Assembly (NCBI GenBank): GCA_900555525.1
Contig: USLP01000128.1
Span: forward strand, 1 to 5,128
Reading direction: 5' to 3'
From: an uncultured Eubacteriales bacterium
GTDB lineage: Bacteria; Bacillota; Clostridia; UMGS1840
DNA: 5,128 nucleotides
Shown: positions 5,102-5,128 of the stretch, one piece after another
Layout: the number at the start of each line of letters is the position of its first letter
Numbering within the stretch: the first letter of the stretch is position 1
Translations under genes and position numbers: made by a program
Notes under the pieces: model-generated
Told to the model about the DNA's origin: nothing
What the model saw: only the letters and a program-made list of their open reading frames with translations
Database searches by the model: none

Positions 5102-5128
5102 AGGGCGCACTTACTCACCACCGTAACG
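5102..5128 (-). other. Probable oriT core with RSF1010/MOBQ-type nick sequence (continues past window)
   Basis: On the minus strand, 5113-5102 reads TAAGTGCGCCCT. To my knowledge this equals the nick region of RSF1010/R1162 and related MOBQ plasmids, where MobA cuts between the G and the first C of CCCT. The cut would fall between 5106 and 5105. It lies just after a DUF3847-type gene, where a MobA/MobL relaxase gene is usually next. A hairpin (5062-5089) and a small CCCT/AGGG repeat (5095-5105) flank it. The rest of oriT and the relaxase are outside the window. The 12-base match is seen directly; function is inferred. Confidence 0.72.

Noticed and set aside
4741..5121. Minus-strand open frame of 126 codons opposite tnpW and the DUF3847-like gene
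   Set aside because: It is a serine/phenylalanine-rich shadow of two recognisable genes and has no family resemblance.
436..5123. The CGGTGGTGAG inverted pair as terminal inverted repeats of a DDE transposon
   Set aside because: There is no DDE transposase, serine recombinases do not need such ends, and the right copy lies within oriT with the element apparently continuing beyond it.

Overview
The window looks like part of a mobile-element nest from a Gram-positive, low-to-moderate-GC anaerobe, most likely a gut clostridium (Lachnospiraceae/Oscillospiraceae type). The pointers are protein families and gene order (a VirD4-type coupling protein tail followed by Maff2; a TnpX/TndX-type large serine recombinase; TnpW; a DUF3847-type protein) and purine-rich AGGAGG ribosome binding sites. 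No chromosomal housekeeping gene is present, so the species cannot be named.

Layout. (1) Positions 1-274 hold the C-terminal end of a VirD4/TraG-like coupling protein of a conjugative element (Tn1549-like ICE). (2) Positions 277-444 hold the start of maff2, the next gene of that ICE. It follows the family for about 48 residues, then runs into foreign sequence and stops early. (3) From about 420 rightward a second, smaller element appears to be inserted in maff2. Its serine recombinase (479-2092, minus strand) lies against the junction and ends in a GC-rich hairpin. (4) A 210-bp divergent intergenic region has a near-consensus promoter for the recombinase and an extended -10 promoter for the cargo gene. 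(5) Positions 2303-4582 encode a 759-aa STAND NTPase: an unrecognised N-terminal domain, NB-ARC, winged helix and TPR repeats. It is flanked by inverted sets of three 11-bp-period iterons. (6) A long hairpin with a U6 tract (4612-4670) ends this unit and also buries the ribosome binding site of the next gene. (7) tnpW (4671-4841) and a DUF3847-type gene (4838-5047) overlap by four bases and form a mobilization leader. (8) The last 80 bases hold a hairpin and, on the minus strand, a perfect match to the RSF1010/MOBQ-type nick sequence, so the window probably ends inside oriT, just before a MobA/MobL relaxase gene.

Interpretation. The parts fit an integrative and mobilizable element (IME). The recombinase would excise and insert it, the oriT with a downstream relaxase would mobilize it, and the host ICE (VirD4, VirB-like channel) would supply transfer. 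The cargo is a prokaryotic NLR-like protein, a plausible anti-phage or anti-element defence gene, although a STAND-type transcription regulator is not excluded. The most unusual points are the iterons flanking the STAND gene, the terminator that sequesters the tnpW ribosome binding site, and the placement of the STAND gene in what would be the leading region for transfer.
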